A model generated the notes under the pieces. That model was not told where the DNA came from. It made no database searches and saw only the letters and a program-made list of their open reading frames with translations. A stretch of 64,000 nucleotides of DNA from Flavobacterium endophyticum. GTDB taxonomy: Bacteria > Bacteroidota > Bacteroidia > Flavobacteriales > Flavobacteriaceae. Both the position numbers and the translations under genes were made by a program. Positions 28,652-37,001 of the stretch are shown piece after piece; within the stretch, counting starts at the first letter, position 1; every line of letters begins with the position of its first letter. The stretch is taken from the NCBI RefSeq assembly GCF_003634455.1, contig NZ_RBLC01000001.1, forward strand, positions 372,001 through 436,000, written 5' to 3'.

Positions 28652-28790
28652 GATCGTGATGTTTTTAAGTTGATAATATTTTTGATGATTAAAACTCTTT
28701 GTTGTTTCTGGTACAAATTTGCTTCAGAATCTGCTCTTATAAAAAAGAGACTTTCTGAACTGTCGATTTTTGAGGATGAATTGTTTTTTG

Positions 28791-28873
28791 GAGGTGCTAA
28801 GGTTCTGAGAAGCTAAGTTTGAATTGTCTTCGCAAACCCTTAGTACCTCAAAACCTTAGCATCTTAGCACCTT
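28791..28873. repeat. CCTTAGCA-type intergenic repeat with an inverted copy
   Basis: The right half (CTTAGTACCTCAAAACCTTAG, CATCTTAGCACC) consists of loose CTTAGCA units; the left half (GAGGTGCTAAGGTTCTGAGA) is its reverse complement with one unit missing. A related short tract lies at 33.06 kb. Confidence 0.65.
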
Positions 28874-28874
28874 T

Positions 28875-31028
28875 TTAAAGATTCTTCAACTGATTCTCCT
28901 TCTTATTCTCACTTATCGTCCAAAAGAAGCCTACAAAGAAGAAGCGGTCGGCTGGCTGTCTGATAGCCTGGCGTTGGAATTCGCCATTCATATTTGGATT
29001 GTCAGCATACTGATAGCCAAAGACATTGTCCGTACCAAGCACATTGGAAACTGAGAAATAAAGAATCTTTTGCTGTGAAACCAAGTAAGCCCAGCTAAAA
29101 CTCAAATTGTTATACGCTTTTGTCTTGCCGTTCATGAAAGCCGATTCATTAGGATTGTTGTAAGGTCTTCCTGTATTAAAGCTGTTCGTAAAACCGACTT
29201 GAGACCTCAAATCGCTGATCCAATATTTGGTTACGATAGACAACGAATGGTCGGCCACAAAACTTGGAGTTACCTGTTTCGGATAATTTTTATAGTCTCT
29301 TTCTGTATCGATATACGAATACGAAATCCAATATTCCAAGTTCTTAAAAGAATTGTTGTCTCTCCAGAACAAATCAATTCCTTTTGCGAAACCTTTTCCG
29401 TTGTTATTGAACTGCGAATCGAATTGAGAAATCTCTGTATCATATTTTACCAAATCTCTATATTGCTTGAAATAGGCTTCAGCTCGGAATGTTTTTCCTG
29501 TCTTATTGTATTGGAAGTTCAAAATATAATGTGCTGTCTTTTCGCTTTCAAATTGGCTAGAATATTTCAAGTATTCTTGCCTTGGCGACTGCACAAAATC
29601 TCCATAAGCGAGAGAAAACTGTCCGTTTTTACTCACCTTATAAGCTAGTGAAAGTCTTGGCGAAAGATTTGATTCTTGTAATAAATCAGAATGAGAGAAT
29701 CGGAAACCGGCTTTTGCGGCAAAGTTTTTTGAAAAAAAGATATCTGTTTCAGCATACGCCGCGGCAATGTTATTGTCGTATCCAGAAGAAAAAGCATTCC
29801 CTGCATTTTCTTTAAAATCCTCATCAAATTTTGTCGTGAAATAATCGGCTCCTGCAGTAACTCTTATTCGTTCAGAAAGATTTTTTCCGATTTTTATTTT
29901 CATGTGCGTTGCATGTTCTGCATTCTTTACATCGTCCAAACCAATACCAATCTTGTTATGCGAATAGCCATAGCTGATTCCTGTCGTAAGCTGATAATTG
30001 CTTCCAAAATAACCTTTATACGAAGAATTGAGATAGAGATTATTATTTCGTACATCCACTCGAATTTTCTCAGGCTGGTTAATGTTCTCTTGATTTAGGT
30101 CAAAATCTGCAGCATCAAAAGCTATATACGTTTTCAACAAACCGCTATTAAACTGATACCTGTAAACCATCTCACCAGAAATAGATTGATAAGCCCTGTT
30201 CCAATCCACAGCTTGAGGGATAGCTACCTGATAAGGCGCCAGATTCACGTAAGAAGTATTTACGCTCAAGGAACTTTTTTCCCACTTCTGCGTATTGCCT
30301 ATTCCCAAACCGACAGACATTAAAGAAATATCCGTCTTTTCATTATCTGGCTCGTCAATCGTATTCAGCAACAGAACGCTTGAAAGTGCTTCTCCATATT
30401 CTGCACTATAGCCTCCCGTTGAAAATGCAATACCGCTGAAAAGAAAAGGCGAAAATCTTCCGCGAGTTGGCAGATTGTTTGTCGTTGCTCCATACGGTTG
30501 CGAAACACGAAGTCCGTCTACATACGTCTGTGCTTCATCAGCCTCTCCTCCTCTTACAAAAAGTCGCCCGTCTTCACCGACAGTCTGCGTTCCTGGCAAC
30601 GTAAGAAGCGCTCCAATAATGTCACCAGAAGCTCCGGCAGTTGTTACGATATCCATCGGCTTCAATACTGATACTCTTGCTTTGTCGCCCGATTCAAAAG
30701 TTCCCGCCGTGATTACGACTGCATCGAGTGTATTGACCGATTCTTTTAATTTTACCGTCCTGCCTTTAAAATCTTCAACAGCAATTTCCTGATTCAAAGT
30801 TTCGTAAGTCAAAAAAGTAATGACAAGATTTTGTTTTCCTGCTGCTGTCGTTTGGAAACTGAAATTTCCTTGTTCATCAGAAGAATCTCCATCATACGTT
30901 CCTTCTATAAAAATATTGGCTCCTGCAATGGGATGCCCTTTTTCATCTGTAACTTTTCCAGAAATAGTCTGTTGCGCAAAAGCAGCAATCGAAAAAGCAA
31001 GAAATAAAAATGTAAAGATAGTTTTCAT
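28875..31028 (-). CDS. TonB-dependent outer-membrane receptor
   Basis: 717 aa. A signal peptide ends near AFA. Residues 19-105 are a carboxypeptidase-regulatory-like domain (ISGKVTDEKGHPIAGANIFIEGTYDGDSS in parts). A plug with LPGTQTVGEDGRLFVRGGEADEAQTYVDGLRVSQPYG and a beta barrel follow. At 717 aa it is at the short end of flavobacterial receptors. It takes up an iron chelate, vitamin or similar ligand across the outer membrane; the ligand is unknown. It is transcribed toward the TPR, kinase, 2TM and LytTR genes. Confidence 0.94.
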   Translation of the reverse strand: MKTIFTFLFLAFSIAAFAQQTISGKVTDEKGHPIAGANIFIEGTYDGDSSDEQGNFSFQTTAAGKQNLVITFLTYETLNQEIAVEDFKGRTVKLKESVNTLDAVVITAGTFESGDKARVSVLKPMDIVTTAGASGDIIGALLTLPGTQTVGEDGRLFVRGGEADEAQTYVDGLRVSQPYGATTNNLPTRGRFSPFLFSGIAFSTGGYSAEYGEALSSVLLLNTIDEPDNEKTDISLMSVGLGIGNTQKWEKSSLSVNTSYVNLAPYQVAIPQAVDWNRAYQSISGEMVYRYQFNSGLLKTYIAFDAADFDLNQENINQPEKIRVDVRNNNLYLNSSYKGYFGSNYQLTTGISYGYSHNKIGIGLDDVKNAEHATHMKIKIGKNLSERIRVTAGADYFTTKFDEDFKENAGNAFSSGYDNNIAAAYAETDIFFSKNFAAKAGFRFSHSDLLQESNLSPRLSLAYKVSKNGQFSLAYGDFVQSPRQEYLKYSSQFESEKTAHYILNFQYNKTGKTFRAEAYFKQYRDLVKYDTEISQFDSQFNNNGKGFAKGIDLFWRDNNSFKNLEYWISYSYIDTERDYKNYPKQVTPSFVADHSLSIVTKYWISDLRSQVGFTNSFNTGRPYNNPNESAFMNGKTKAYNNLSFSWAYLVSQQKILYFSVSNVLGTDNVFGYQYADNPNMNGEFQRQAIRQPADRFFFVGFFWTISENKKENQLKNL

Positions 31029-31192
31029 GGTCTGTTAGTTTTGATGAGGCAAAGTTGCATTCCCGAAATCGTGTTTCATAATAAAGATTGCCGAATTGTA
31101 TTTTTTTAGGGATGAATTGCAATCCAAATCATAAAACCCTTCGCCATGTGGTTTTGTTTTTATAATTTTAATCTATCGTTAAAACCGCTATC

Positions 31193-31570
31193 ATGAGAAT
31201 CCCGCAACAATACCTTCCGGTCATGCCCTACCTTATCTTGAATAAGGCGAATGATTTTTTTGAATTTTCAAAAGCAGTCTTCGGAGCCAAAGAACAGCTG
31301 ATTGTTCCCGGAGAAAACAATTCGATAATGCACGGAGAAATTAAAATCAAGGATGCTGTCATTATGTTTGCCCAAGCGACAGACAACTGGCATCAAAAAA
31401 CAGCTGGTATGTTTCTCTATATAGAAAAGGTAGACGATGTTTTTAATCTTGCCATGCAAAAAGGCTCTAAAAGCCTAAAAAATCCTGGCCAGCAAGACTA
31501 CGGATATACTGCAGGTTTTGAAGATCCCTTCGGAAACCAATGGTGGATTACAGAACCTTTAAGCGAATAA
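31193..31570 (+). CDS. VOC family protein
   Basis: 125 aa. VMPYLILNKANDFFEFSKAVFGAKE, ADAVIMFAQ-like KDAVIMFAQATD, MFLYIEKVDDVFNLAMQKG, and GYTAGFEDPFGNQWWIT are VOC/PhnB-type elements. Substrate unknown. Six nt separate it from the next VOC gene. Confidence 0.88.
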   Translation: MRIPQQYLPVMPYLILNKANDFFEFSKAVFGAKEQLIVPGENNSIMHGEIKIKDAVIMFAQATDNWHQKTAGMFLYIEKVDDVFNLAMQKGSKSLKNPGQQDYGYTAGFEDPFGNQWWITEPLSE

Positions 31571-31575
31571 TCTTT

Positions 31576-31965
31576 ATGCTGAAACTAAAAAAAGTACATC
31601 ACATTGCCATAATCTGTTCCGATTATGAAGTATCAAAACATTTTTACACCAAACTATTAGGCTTCGAAATCATGGCCGAAACCTACCGCAGGGAAAGAGA
31701 TTCTTATAAATTGGATCTTGCCTTGAATGGAAATTATTCTATCGAACTCTTTTCGTTTCCCAATCCTCCAAGCCGTGTTTCACAGCCGGAAGCCTGCGGA
31801 CTGCGCCATCTCGCATTTGAAGTCGACGATATCAAGCAGACGCTGCATTATCTTGTCGATAATAATTTAAACCCAGAACCCGTCAGGACAGACGAATTCA
31901 CGAACAAAAGATTCACATTTATAGCAGACCCTGATAATCTGCCGATTGAATTCTATGAAGCTTAA
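31576..31965 (+). CDS. YaeR/GloA2-like VOC protein
   Basis: 129 aa from the ATG at 31576; an upstream start at 31540 would overlap the previous gene and is less likely. VHHIAIICSDYEVSKHFYTKLLGFEI, YRRERDSYKLDLAL, IELFSFPNPP, CGLRHLAFEVDDI and FIADPDNLPIEFYE match the YaeR subgroup of the glyoxalase fold. The metal ligands H9 and E in IELF and IEFYE are present. Reaction unproven; tandem with the preceding VOC gene. Confidence 0.88.
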   Translation: MLKLKKVHHIAIICSDYEVSKHFYTKLLGFEIMAETYRRERDSYKLDLALNGNYSIELFSFPNPPSRVSQPEACGLRHLAFEVDDIKQTLHYLVDNNLNPEPVRTDEFTNKRFTFIADPDNLPIEFYEA

Positions 31966-32070
31966 GAATTGAGTCTTTTTTAGGGCCGTATATTAAAAAT
32001 TCCAAGAACGCAAAATCTAAAAATCAGAATTTAAATTTTACCTTTGGCGTTTCAACAATACATTTATATT

Positions 32071-32607
32071 ATGGTTTATAAATTCAGGGTAATTCTCGAT
32101 GCGGAAGAAGATGTTTTCAGAGATATTGCCATTCTAGACGATGACAGCCTAGAGGATCTGCACAATGCTATTGTCAATGCTTTTGGCTTTGACGGAATGG
32201 AAGTTGCCTCATTCTACACAAGCGATGATCAATGGAATCAAGACGAAGAAATTCCGATGTTTGATACGGGTGACGTTCCTGGCGAGCAAAAAGTAATGTC
32301 GGATTTTATGCTTTCCGAAGTCCTAGACGAAGAAAGAACAAAAATCATTTATGTGTATGATTTCATCAATATGTGGACTTTCTTTGTTGAATTGGCAGCA
32401 GTCGAAGAACACGTTCCTGGACAAATTTATCCAGACGTATTGTTCTCTCATGGTGAAGTGCCACTTGAAGCTCCAGATAAGGATTTTAGCGATTCAGCCG
32501 TTAATGATTTTGACTACGACGAAGACGATTTTGACGAAGACGACCTAGACATGCTAGACGGAGGCGACAATTTTGAAGACTACGGCTTCGAGGAAAACTG
32601 GAATTAA
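32071..32607 (+). CDS. Plasmid pRiA4b ORF-3-like protein
   Basis: 178 aa from the ATG at 32071; a TTG at 32044 is an alternative. The YKFRVILDAEEDVFRDIAIL start, LEDLHNAIVNAFGFDGMEVASFYTSDDQW and the KIIYVYDFINMWTFFVEL motif are those of the family. The last 40 residues are very acidic (runs of D and E), probably unstructured. Originally described on a plasmid; the function is not known. Confidence 0.88.
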   Translation: MVYKFRVILDAEEDVFRDIAILDDDSLEDLHNAIVNAFGFDGMEVASFYTSDDQWNQDEEIPMFDTGDVPGEQKVMSDFMLSEVLDEERTKIIYVYDFINMWTFFVELAAVEEHVPGQIYPDVLFSHGEVPLEAPDKDFSDSAVNDFDYDEDDFDEDDLDMLDGGDNFEDYGFEENWN

Positions 32608-32697
32608 TTTTCCTGAGCCAAAAAGGCAAAAGCTACTAAGATTCAAAGGTTTTATTCTAGATTTAAATTATATTTGAGGAGATCTTAAATATACACC

Positions 32698-33057
32698 ATG
32701 AACAATTTTAGAAACTTACTTATTTGGCAAAAGTCCATGGCTTTGGTAACCGGCATTTACAATTCCACAAAAGCATTTCCAAAAGAAGAAGCATTTGGCC
32801 TTACATCACAAATTAGAAAATGCGCCATTTCAATTCCAAGCAATATTGCTGAGGGATTTGGCAGAGACAGCAACAAAGAATATCTCCGTTTTCTAAATAT
32901 TTCAGTGGGTTCTCTTTTTGAATTGCAAACACAATTAGAAATAGCCAAAAATATTAGCTACCTTACAACAGAACAATTTAATAAACAATATGAAGACAGC
33001 CGAGAGGTTGAGAGAATGCTTATCTCTTTTGTAAACAAAATAAAAGAACGCAAATAA
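32698..33057 (+). CDS. Four-helix bundle protein (S23/23S-rRNA intervening-sequence type)
   Basis: 119 aa. FRNLLIWQKSMALVTGIYNSTKAFPKEE, FGLTSQIRKCAISIPSNIAEGFGR, YLRFLNISVGSLFELQTQLEIA. These are hallmarks of the S23 family, encoded in intervening sequences of 23S rRNA or standing alone as here. Function unknown. Flanked by loose CTTAG-type repeats. Confidence 0.9.
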   Translation: MNNFRNLLIWQKSMALVTGIYNSTKAFPKEEAFGLTSQIRKCAISIPSNIAEGFGRDSNKEYLRFLNISVGSLFELQTQLEIAKNISYLTTEQFNKQYEDSREVERMLISFVNKIKERK

Positions 33058-33095
33058 CCTCAGCGCCTTAGTCCCTATTACCTTAGCAACTTATT
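33058..33095. repeat. Short CCTTAG-type repeat tract
   Basis: Contains CGCCTTAGTCCCTATTACC and CCTTAGCAAC, similar to the 28.8 kb repeat, between the S23-type gene and ndpA. Confidence 0.5.
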
Positions 33096-33102
33096 TTTAA
33101 AC

Positions 33103-34161
33103 ATGATCAACTTATTTAACACCCACATCGAGACTCTTTCCATTCATAGAGTCGGAAACAAAAGCCGTAACGAAGCCTTCTTTTTGTCTGAATCCCCATA
33201 CGGGCTGAACGACGAGATCATGCCTTTGCTTAAAGAATTTTTCTTGAAATCATTTAGAGAAAAAGAAGAAAACTATTTCCAATTCGCACACGATGTAGAT
33301 TTGGATTATAACGAAATGTACAATCTGGCCAGCGAGATTTTTACCAACCCGAGCAGCGTTCACGAAGTTTCAAAAAAGATAACCAAACATTTGTTTGAGC
33401 AGTCCAACCATCCGCACATCAAAAACGGAGAAGTGTATGTAGCGTATCTGACCAACTTGAGTATCGATAACAATGTAGTTGACGCCGTTGGTATTTTTAA
33501 AAGCGAACTGCAGTCCGATTTCCTTCAATTTGAAGAAAAAGAAAGCAATCTAGAGATGATCCTGCAGCAAGGAATCAACCTTAACAAGCTCGACAAAGGT
33601 TGCCTTATCTTCAACCACAAAAAAGAAGAAGGCTACAAAATATTGACTGTTGACAGCAACAGATATGACGCACGTTATTGGCTGGAGCATTTCCTTTCGG
33701 TAGATGCTTTCCAAGACGAGAACTTCATCACTAAAAAATATTTGAAATTCTGCCAAGACTTTGCAAAAGATGTGGTCTTGCCTGCCGAAGACAAAAAAGA
33801 AGAAGTCATGTTCATGAACCGTTCTGTGAACTATTTTGCGAAAAATGACGATTTCGAAGAGCAAAATTTCTTAAACGAAGTTCTTGACAATCCAGACCTG
33901 ATGTCGGAATTCAAAAACTATAAAGTTGACAAAGGAGAAAAATACAGCATCGAAGATGTGACAAGCTTCCCGATTGCCAACGCTGCTGTTTCTGATGCCC
34001 GAAAAAAAATCAAGAACGTGATCAATTTGGATACCAACATCCAGATCAAGCTCGATTTCATCAATCCAGAAAGCGCAGAAAAATTTGTAGAAAAAGGCTG
34101 GGACGAAGAAAAACAGATGTACTATTATCTAGTTTATTTCAACAAAGAGCAAAAATCTTAA
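33103..34161 (+). CDS. ndpA: Nucleoid-associated protein NdpA
   Basis: 352 aa. The whole-protein NdpA/YejK pattern is visible: VGNKSRNEAFFLSESPYGLND, FANPSSVHEVSK-like NPSSVHEVSKKITKHLFEQSNHP, GEVYVAYLTNLSIDN, AVGIFKSE, and in the C-terminal half RYDARYWLEHFLSVDAF. Binds DNA, function poorly understood. Its acidic composition and normal length support an intact gene. Confidence 0.92.
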   Translation: MINLFNTHIETLSIHRVGNKSRNEAFFLSESPYGLNDEIMPLLKEFFLKSFREKEENYFQFAHDVDLDYNEMYNLASEIFTNPSSVHEVSKKITKHLFEQSNHPHIKNGEVYVAYLTNLSIDNNVVDAVGIFKSELQSDFLQFEEKESNLEMILQQGINLNKLDKGCLIFNHKKEEGYKILTVDSNRYDARYWLEHFLSVDAFQDENFITKKYLKFCQDFAKDVVLPAEDKKEEVMFMNRSVNYFAKNDDFEEQNFLNEVLDNPDLMSEFKNYKVDKGEKYSIEDVTSFPIANAAVSDARKKIKNVINLDTNIQIKLDFINPESAEKFVEKGWDEEKQMYYYLVYFNKEQKS

Positions 34162-34297
34162 TTTTCTAAAATAATCTAAGCGTCCCTAATTGGCAACAGT
34201 TGGGGATTTTTATTTGCTTATAATTATATAAAAAAAATCTTCTTTCATAGTTGTAATTTTAGGAACTAATCTATTACAAATCAAAACCCTACTAGCT

Positions 34298-34738
34298 ATG
34301 AAAACAAAAAACAAAGACATAGAAACTTTTTTCAATCACTACGAAAAAAGAGTCAACGATGCGCTGATAGGCAAAAAAATAGATGCTGATGAAGCAACCG
34401 ATTCCTTTGCCGACTGCTTTATAGAATCAAGTCCGCTGGGAGTGATTTGTGGAAAAAACGATGCCGAATTCAAAAAGCAGATGCTGAAAGGCTATGAATT
34501 CTATAAGAAAATAGGCATTACTTCAATGGACATACTTTCAAAAGAAATCACCGTTCTCGACGAATACCATGTCATGGCGAAAATTTACTGGAGATCGAAT
34601 TACCAAAAAGACAAAGCAACAGGAAAAATAGACTTTGAAGTCACTTATTTCCTGAATTTCAAGGATGGCAACCACAAGATTTTTGCTTTTATAATAGGTG
34701 ATGAAGAAAAGGCCTTAAAAGAACATGGTTTAGTATAA
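34298..34738 (+). CDS. NTF2/SnoaL-like protein
   Basis: 146 aa. The pattern IETFFNHYEKRVNDAL, FADCFIESSPLGV, AKIYWRSNYQKDKATGKIDFEV and NGNHKIFAFI-like NHKIFAFIIGDEE fit a cone-shaped NTF2-like fold. No catalytic motif is obvious. Stands alone. Confidence 0.65.
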   Translation: MKTKNKDIETFFNHYEKRVNDALIGKKIDADEATDSFADCFIESSPLGVICGKNDAEFKKQMLKGYEFYKKIGITSMDILSKEITVLDEYHVMAKIYWRSNYQKDKATGKIDFEVTYFLNFKDGNHKIFAFIIGDEEKALKEHGLV

Positions 34739-34849
34739 AATCCATAACGTTTTGTTTACAAATCAGTTACATTATGCATTTCATCGATTATTTTTGCCTT
34801 TAATCGGATAAAGTAGTATGTTTATAATCCCAAAACAAACATAACCTAC

Positions 34850-35089
34850 ATGAATCCACTAACCTCCCGCCACAATGTGCTTTTTGAAAAAGCATTTTGT
34901 CGATTTTTTGGACACAAGTTCAAGACTGTCAGAAAAGTAACCGACCACTTCAAGGAATTTGAATGCAAAGTATGCCACTGCCATGCAACAAACGATGTGA
35001 AAGGCAACAAGATTCATCTCTCTGATGAATTAAAAGACATCAACAAGACGTTAAATCAACTATATCAGAAAAGGCAGGTTGCCCTATAA
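34850..35089 (+). CDS. Small Cys-rich protein with zinc-ribbon-like motif
   Basis: 79 aa. FFGHKFKTVRKVTDHFKEFECKVCHCHAT has a C-x2-C-x-C-H cluster and an upstream GHKF histidine, suitable for a single metal site. Similar small proteins occur in prophages and Bacteroidota chromosomes; I cannot assign a function. A TATTTTTG box lies about 54 nt before the start. Confidence 0.65.
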   Translation: MNPLTSRHNVLFEKAFCRFFGHKFKTVRKVTDHFKEFECKVCHCHATNDVKGNKIHLSDELKDINKTLNQLYQKRQVAL

Positions 35090-35185
35090 ATCTTTTCAAA
35101 ATTCGGTTCCAAAAAAGAGTTTTTAATTCCTTGTAACAAATTGTTGCCTGAAACGTCCTATCTTTAAACCAAACCTCTATATATT

Positions 35186-36082
35186 TTGGAAACTATACTT
35201 AAAATTGAAAATCTTTATAAAAATTTCGGGCTGGTCAAAGCCGTCAAAAACGTTTCTTTAGAAATCAAAAAAGGAAATGTCTACGGTATTTTAGGACCAA
35301 ACGGAAGCGGAAAATCCACTACCCTCGGAATAGTCCTCAACGTTGTCAATAAAACCTCAGGAAGCTACAGCTGGTTTGGAGGACAGATGGAAACTCATGA
35401 AGCTCTGAAAAAAGTAGGCGCAATCATCGAAAGACCTAACTTTTATCCCTACATGACTGCTGAGCAGAACCTACAGCTAGTCTGCAAGATTAAAGGAACC
35501 AACTATTCCAAGATTCAAGAAAAACTAGAAATTGTCGGGCTTCTCGATAGGAAAGACAGCAAGTTCAGGACCTTTTCGCTCGGAATGAAACAAAGACTTG
35601 CCATTGCTTCTGCACTTCTTAACGATCCTGAAATCCTGATTCTCGATGAGCCTACAAATGGCCTTGATCCGCAAGGAATCCGTCAGATCCGCGACATCAT
35701 TAAGACCATCGCTTCTCACGGAACTACAATCCTTTTAGCATCACACCTTCTTGACGAAGTAGAAAAAGTGTGCAGCCATGTACTCGTTTTAAGAAAAGGA
35801 GAAATTTTATACTCTGGTACTGTCGACGGAATGAACTCCCAGGATGGCTTCTTCGAATTACAGGCAGAAAACCTGCAAGAATTAAAAAATGCTTTGGCAC
35901 AACATCCTTCCATAGACAAGATTGAGGAAGAAGAAGGGCGTCTTATTGCCTATCCAAAAGGCAGCGTGAATGCTTCCGAGCTGAATAAGTTCCTCATCGA
36001 AAGAAACATCTTCTTAAGCCATTTGGTGAAACGCAAGCACAGCCTAGAGGAACAATTCCTGCAATTGACCAACAACAAATAA
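35186..36082 (+). CDS. ABC transporter ATP-binding protein
   Basis: 298 aa. Walker A is GPNGSGKST at 37-45; the signature is FSLGMKQRL, Walker B is ILILDEPTNGLDPQG, with LLASHLLDEVEKVCSHVLVL including the H-loop. The domain resembles the ATPases of ABC-2 exporters of lipid, antibiotic or bacitracin type. The start is TTG at 35186; no ATG precedes METILKIENL. Followed by the permease with a 61-nt gap. Confidence 0.92.
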   Translation: METILKIENLYKNFGLVKAVKNVSLEIKKGNVYGILGPNGSGKSTTLGIVLNVVNKTSGSYSWFGGQMETHEALKKVGAIIERPNFYPYMTAEQNLQLVCKIKGTNYSKIQEKLEIVGLLDRKDSKFRTFSLGMKQRLAIASALLNDPEILILDEPTNGLDPQGIRQIRDIIKTIASHGTTILLASHLLDEVEKVCSHVLVLRKGEILYSGTVDGMNSQDGFFELQAENLQELKNALAQHPSIDKIEEEEGRLIAYPKGSVNASELNKFLIERNIFLSHLVKRKHSLEEQFLQLTNNK

Positions 36083-36143
36083 CAAACCGAAACAATCCAA
36101 AACCCGATACCTTTCATAGTATATCAGGATAAAACTAGCAACC

Positions 36144-36983
36144 ATGAAACGATTACTATCCATCGAACTTCAAAAAATATGGCAGAACAAGGCAAGCAGA
36201 GTACTTACCCTTACCTATTTCGTCCTGCTTTCCTTCATCGCCCTGATAGCCTCCATCAATTTTAGCTTTCTAGGCATCAACTTTAGGATTGCCGACCAAG
36301 GAATTTTCAATTTCCCTTACATCTGGCATTTCAATACCTATGTGGCCTCGATACTTAAATTCTTTTTGGCCGTAGTAATTGTTTCGATGATGGCAAACGA
36401 ATACACCTATGGTACTCTCAAACAAAACCTTATCGACGGTCTTAGCAAAAACGAATTCATCAAGTCCAAGCTTATAACTGTAATTCTGTTCGCCCTAGGT
36501 TCTACCATTTTTGTTTTTATAATGTCAATGATATTAGGCCTGTGCTTCTCATCCTATGACGAGGCAGGCATTATCTTTTCAGACCTCGAATACCTTTTAG
36601 CCTATTTCGTAAAACTCGTGGCTTTCTTTTCTTTCTGCCTTTTCTTAGGAATATTAGTAAAACGTTCCGCATTTGCACTTGGATTCCTTCTCGTATGGTT
36701 TTTCTTCGAAGGAATTATTTTCGGCCTTTTGAGATGGCTTGTTTTTTCAAGCACAGAGCAAGTTCAGAAAGTAACGGCTTTTTTACCATTGGAATCCATG
36801 TCAAATCTGATAAAAGAACCTATAACCCGATTCCAAGCCTATAAAGCCATCGAAAACCAAGTCTCTGGCGGCGTGGCACCAAAAGACTACAGCGTCCACT
36901 GGTATGAAATTCTCATTGTGGTCGTTTGGACGGTTATTTTTATGTTAATGTCGTATAAAATTCTAAAAAAACGAGATTTATAG
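36144..36983 (+). CDS. ABC-2 type transporter permease
   Basis: 279 aa with about six membrane helices: RVLTLTYFVLLSFIALIASI, LKFFLAVVIVSMMANEYTYGTLKQNLIDGLSK (the characteristic short coupling segment), VILFALGSTIFVFIMSMILG and YEILIVVVWTVIFMLMSYKI. Partner of the upstream ATPase; the substrate is unknown. Its stop overlaps the inverted repeat that precedes the next gene. Confidence 0.9.
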   Translation: MKRLLSIELQKIWQNKASRVLTLTYFVLLSFIALIASINFSFLGINFRIADQGIFNFPYIWHFNTYVASILKFFLAVVIVSMMANEYTYGTLKQNLIDGLSKNEFIKSKLITVILFALGSTIFVFIMSMILGLCFSSYDEAGIIFSDLEYLLAYFVKLVAFFSFCLFLGILVKRSAFALGFLLVWFFFEGIIFGLLRWLVFSSTEQVQKVTAFLPLESMSNLIKEPITRFQAYKAIENQVSGGVAPKDYSVHWYEILIVVVWTVIFMLMSYKILKKRDL

Positions 36984-37001
36984 TATCTTTGCCGATACTA
37001 T
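36980..37001 (+). promoter_or_regulatory. Inverted repeat overlapping a -7 box and the start codon
   Basis: ATAGTATC (36980-36987) and GATACTAT (36994-37001) are perfect reverse complements with a 6-nt loop. The TATCTTTG -7 box (36984-36991) lies inside it and the ATG begins at 37000. It could be an operator or an RNA hairpin sequestering the start. Confidence 0.6.
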